DNA from: Massilia sp. BSC265
Lineage (GTDB): Bacteria; Pseudomonadota; Gammaproteobacteria; Burkholderiales; Burkholderiaceae_D
Assembly: GCF_000740675.1 (NCBI RefSeq)
Contig: NZ_JPXI01000029.1
Location: 525,125-589,124, forward strand
DNA: 64,000 nucleotides
Direction: 5' to 3'
The position numbers were made by a program, and so were the translations under genes. This document shows positions 61,825 to 64,000 of this stretch, in pieces. The stretch's first letter is position 1. Every line of letters begins with the position of its first letter. The notes below the pieces were generated by a model that was not told where the DNA came from, did no database searches, and saw only the letters and a program-made list of their open reading frames with translations.

Positions 61825-63261
61825 TCAACGTTCAGGTACGTTCGCGCGCCCGATCGGCTGCTCGATATTGGCCAGGAACCAGCTCGTGGCCGCCATCACT
61901 GCCACATGGCGGCGCAGGTGGTCGGGGTCGACCTTGTCGAGCGTATCGGCCGGGGTGTGGTGGTAGTCGAAATAGCTGGACGTGTCGATCAGCGGCGCGA
62001 AGCTCGGCACGCCTGCGCGTTCCAGGCCCGACAGGTCACCGGTCGAGAGCGCGTCTTCGCGGCGGAAGATGCCTGCGCCGATGGGTTGCAGCGCCGCCTG
62101 CAGCGGCGCGAACAGCTTGCTCGAGGTCGCCGGCACGCTGGCGCGCAGGCCGAACGGGCGGCCGGCGCCGTTGTCGCTCTCGATGGCGCCGATGTGCTGC
62201 TCAAGGTTGGCCTGTTCGGCGGCCAGGTAGCCGCGCGCACCGCGCATCCCATTCTCCTCGTTCATCCAGGCGATCATGCGGATGGTACGGCGCGGACGGT
62301 AGTCGAGCTTTTTCAGGGTGTCGAGCACGGCCATCGCACTGGCGACGCCGGCCGCATCGTCGTGGGCGCCGGGCGACAAGTCCCAGGAGTCCAGGTGGCC
62401 CGACACGATCACGATCTCGTCGGGCTTGTCGGTACCCGGCAGGTCGGCGATCACGTTGTAGCTGTCGGCATCCGGCAGGGTCTTCGGCGTCAGCACCAGC
62501 TTCATGCTGAGCGGGCCGCGCTTGGCCAGGCGGCCCATCAGCATGGCGTCTTCGGCCGTCACAGCGGCGGCCGGGATGCGCGCATTGTCCTGCAGCGCAG
62601 TCGAGCCGGTATGCGGCAGGCGGTAATTGGCGCCGCCCACCGAGCGCACCAGCGCCGCCACCGCGCCCAGTTCCGCCGCCATCGGCGGGCCGCTGCGCCG
62701 AAAAGCCGACGCCTGGCCGTAGGCCTGGCCGGCCAGGCCGCGGTCGGCCTGGTGCTGGTCGAAGGCGACGTCGAACAGGACGATCTTGCCCCTCACTTCG
62801 GCGCTGCGCGCCTTCAGTTCGTCGAAGCTCTTCACCACCATCACGGGCGCAGTCAGGCCGCTGGTCGGGGTCGCACCGGAGCCGCCAAGCGCGGTCAGCA
62901 CCACGCGCTGGGTGATGCCCTGCGGGCGTCCGGCGTACTCGACCAGCTCACCGGTTTCGAGGCCGCGGACCCAGTGCGGCACCTTCACCGGCTGCAGGGT
63001 CACCTTGGCGCCGAGCTTGCGCATCGCTTCCGCCACCTGGGTCACCGCCGCGGCGGCGCCCGGCGAGCCGGACAGGCGCGGGCCGATCAGGTCGGTCATG
63101 TCCGCCATGCGCTCCCAGGCGTAATCGCTCTGCATCGCCGTATCGCGGATCTTCGCGAGCGCGGCAGGATCGTTGCCGGGGCTGGCTGCCAGGGCTGCGC
63201 CGCTGACTAGCGAAGCAGCGAGAACGGTCAGGACAGGGAAACTGCGGATGCTGCGGTTCAT
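61825..63261 (-). CDS. Exported M28-family metallopeptidase
   Basis: 478 aa. Signal peptide (FPVLTVLAASLVSGAALAA). A PA-like protease-associated insertion at about 120-250 (VRGKIVLFDVAFDQHQADRG). The zinc peptidase core has ligands in VSGHLDSWDLSPGAHDDAAG (His and Asp), catalytic Glu in MNEENGMRGARGY, ESD, and His in YFDYHHTPADTLDKVDP. Probably a periplasmic or secreted aminopeptidase/carboxypeptidase (Xaa-specific unknown). Confidence 0.93.
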   Translation of the reverse strand: MNRSIRSFPVLTVLAASLVSGAALAASPGNDPAALAKIRDTAMQSDYAWERMADMTDLIGPRLSGSPGAAAAVTQVAEAMRKLGAKVTLQPVKVPHWVRGLETGELVEYAGRPQGITQRVVLTALGGSGATPTSGLTAPVMVVKSFDELKARSAEVRGKIVLFDVAFDQHQADRGLAGQAYGQASAFRRSGPPMAAELGAVAALVRSVGGANYRLPHTGSTALQDNARIPAAAVTAEDAMLMGRLAKRGPLSMKLVLTPKTLPDADSYNVIADLPGTDKPDEIVIVSGHLDSWDLSPGAHDDAAGVASAMAVLDTLKKLDYRPRRTIRMIAWMNEENGMRGARGYLAAEQANLEQHIGAIESDNGAGRPFGLRASVPATSSKLFAPLQAALQPIGAGIFRREDALSTGDLSGLERAGVPSFAPLIDTSSYFDYHHTPADTLDKVDPDHLRRHVAVMAATSWFLANIEQPIGRANVPER

Positions 63262-63339
63262 GCGTCGAATCCTTCTTCAGTTCAAGGGATCCCAACGATA
63301 GCGCATCCGAGAAATTTTTGGTACGAAATGTTGGCGTCT

Positions 63340-64000
63340 TTACACCGCCGGAACCAGGCGCACCAGGGTGATCTCCGAGGGCGCCCCGAAGCGCTTGGGC
63401 GGGCCCCAGTAGCCGGTGCCGCGGCTGATATACACCCACATGTCGCGCACCCGGTGCAGGCCGGCAACGAAGGGCTGCTGTAGCGGCACGAACAGGTTCC
63501 ATGGAAAGAACTGCCCGCCGTGGGTATGTCCGGACAGCTGCAGGTGAAAGCCGGCTTCGGCCGCTGCCGGCGCGCTGCGCGGCTGGTGTGCCAGCAGGAT
63601 GCGCACGTCCGCCTGCTCGCCGGCCATGCCCGCGGCAGCGCGCGGGTCGCTCTTGTGTCCCGGATGAAAATGGTGGGCGGTATAGTCGGGCACGCCGGCA
63701 ATCATGATGGTGGCGTCGTCGCGGTGTCGCAGCACGTGCTGGTTCAGCAGCACGGTCAGGCCCAGCCGGCGCACCTCGGCAATCCACTCGTCCGCTCCAG
63801 AATAGTATTCGTGGTTACCGGTGACAAAGAACACCCCGTCGCGGGCCGCCAGGCGCGCAAGCGGCTGGGTATGCAGGCCCAGGCGGTGCACGCTGCCGTC
63901 CACCAGGTCGCCGGTGATGGCGATGGCGTCGGCGCCCAGCTTGTTGACCCGGTTGACAATGGCGTTCAGGTAGGGACGCTTGATGGTCGGGCCGACGTGG
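63340..64000 (-). CDS. Metallophosphoesterase (5' end outside the window)
   Basis: About 220 C-terminal residues, open to the window edge. Calcineurin-like motifs: DLHVG-type start at the edge (HVGPTI), GDLVDG, GNHEYYSG, HQPRSA and GHTHGGQFFP. This order is the YkuE/YaeI group that acts on lipid or cyclic phosphates; N-terminal membrane helices, if any, lie outside. Ends LVRLVPAV. Confidence 0.9.
   Translation of the reverse strand, partial: HVGPTIKRPYLNAIVNRVNKLGADAIAITGDLVDGSVHRLGLHTQPLARLAARDGVFFVTGNHEYYSGADEWIAEVRRLGLTVLLNQHVLRHRDDATIMIAGVPDYTAHHFHPGHKSDPRAAAGMAGEQADVRILLAHQPRSAPAAAEAGFHLQLSGHTHGGQFFPWNLFVPLQQPFVAGLHRVRDMWVYISRGTGYWGPPKRFGAPSEITLVRLVPAV

Overview
The window looks like a chromosomal segment of a high-GC betaproteobacterium of the Oxalobacteraceae, most likely the Massilia/Telluria group. 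This is inferred from the GC- and CG-rich codon use, a class I PHA synthase followed by phaR, a PEP-CTERM protein, a complete MSHA-type pilus locus, and the mfd, serB, bamD, rluD and pgeF housekeeping genes. No transposase, phage module, CRISPR array or rRNA was seen. One tRNA gene, Leu(UAA), is present.

Layout. 1-3.5 kb: the 3' end of a photoactive-yellow-protein-like PAS gene, then a PAS-GGDEF diguanylate cyclase and a GGDEF-EAL protein, all co-directional and tightly packed. 3.5-4.4 kb: two small Ser/Thr/Gly-rich lipoprotein genes with matching promoter blocks. 4.7-11.9 kb: a methyltransferase, mfd, serB, a Tat-exported SGNH hydrolase and a lipoprotein. 11.9-15.5 kb: a cupin, a minus-strand cassette (DUF72, Mut7-C, Cys-containing hypothetical), trxC and a small membrane protein. 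15.6-21.5 kb: metC-rimO and phaC-phaR. 21.5-26.7 kb: pgeF-rluD, bamD, yaaA, a PIN protein and an aminotransferase.

26.7-43.4 kb is an uninterrupted minus-strand MSHA pilus locus. In transcription order it runs mshE, mshG, a pseudopilin-like gene, mshA, C, D, O, P and an mshQ-like gene, then after a short gap mshI, a pilN-like gene, mshJ, K, L, M, N and one secreted hypothetical. MshE has an N-terminal MshEN-type region, the known c-di-GMP binding module of this ATPase family, so the c-di-GMP genes at the left end could in principle feed into this pilus.

43.6-50.0 kb: a histidine phosphatase and an acyl-CoA catabolism cluster (phosphotransferase, three acyl-CoA dehydrogenases, two MaoC proteins) with a REP-like palindrome at the convergent junction. 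50.1-58.7 kb: a Gly-Asn-repeat PEP-CTERM protein, tail-specific protease Prc, a membrane HExxH protein, tdk, a hexapeptide acetyltransferase, a penicillin-acylase-family hydrolase and an orphan ParB-like protein. 59.1-59.75 kb: tRNA-Leu and, on the same strand, a tandem array of about 208-nt repeats. Each full unit carries two short hairpins and ends in an intrinsic terminator, and the stems covary. I read it as two complete small-RNA genes plus a decayed third, and it is the most interesting undescribed-looking element here. 59.75-64 kb: two small membrane proteins, a YedK/HMCES protein, a DUF1566-like protein, an M28 peptidase and a partial metallophosphoesterase.

All assignments come from reading the sequence. 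No database search was run.
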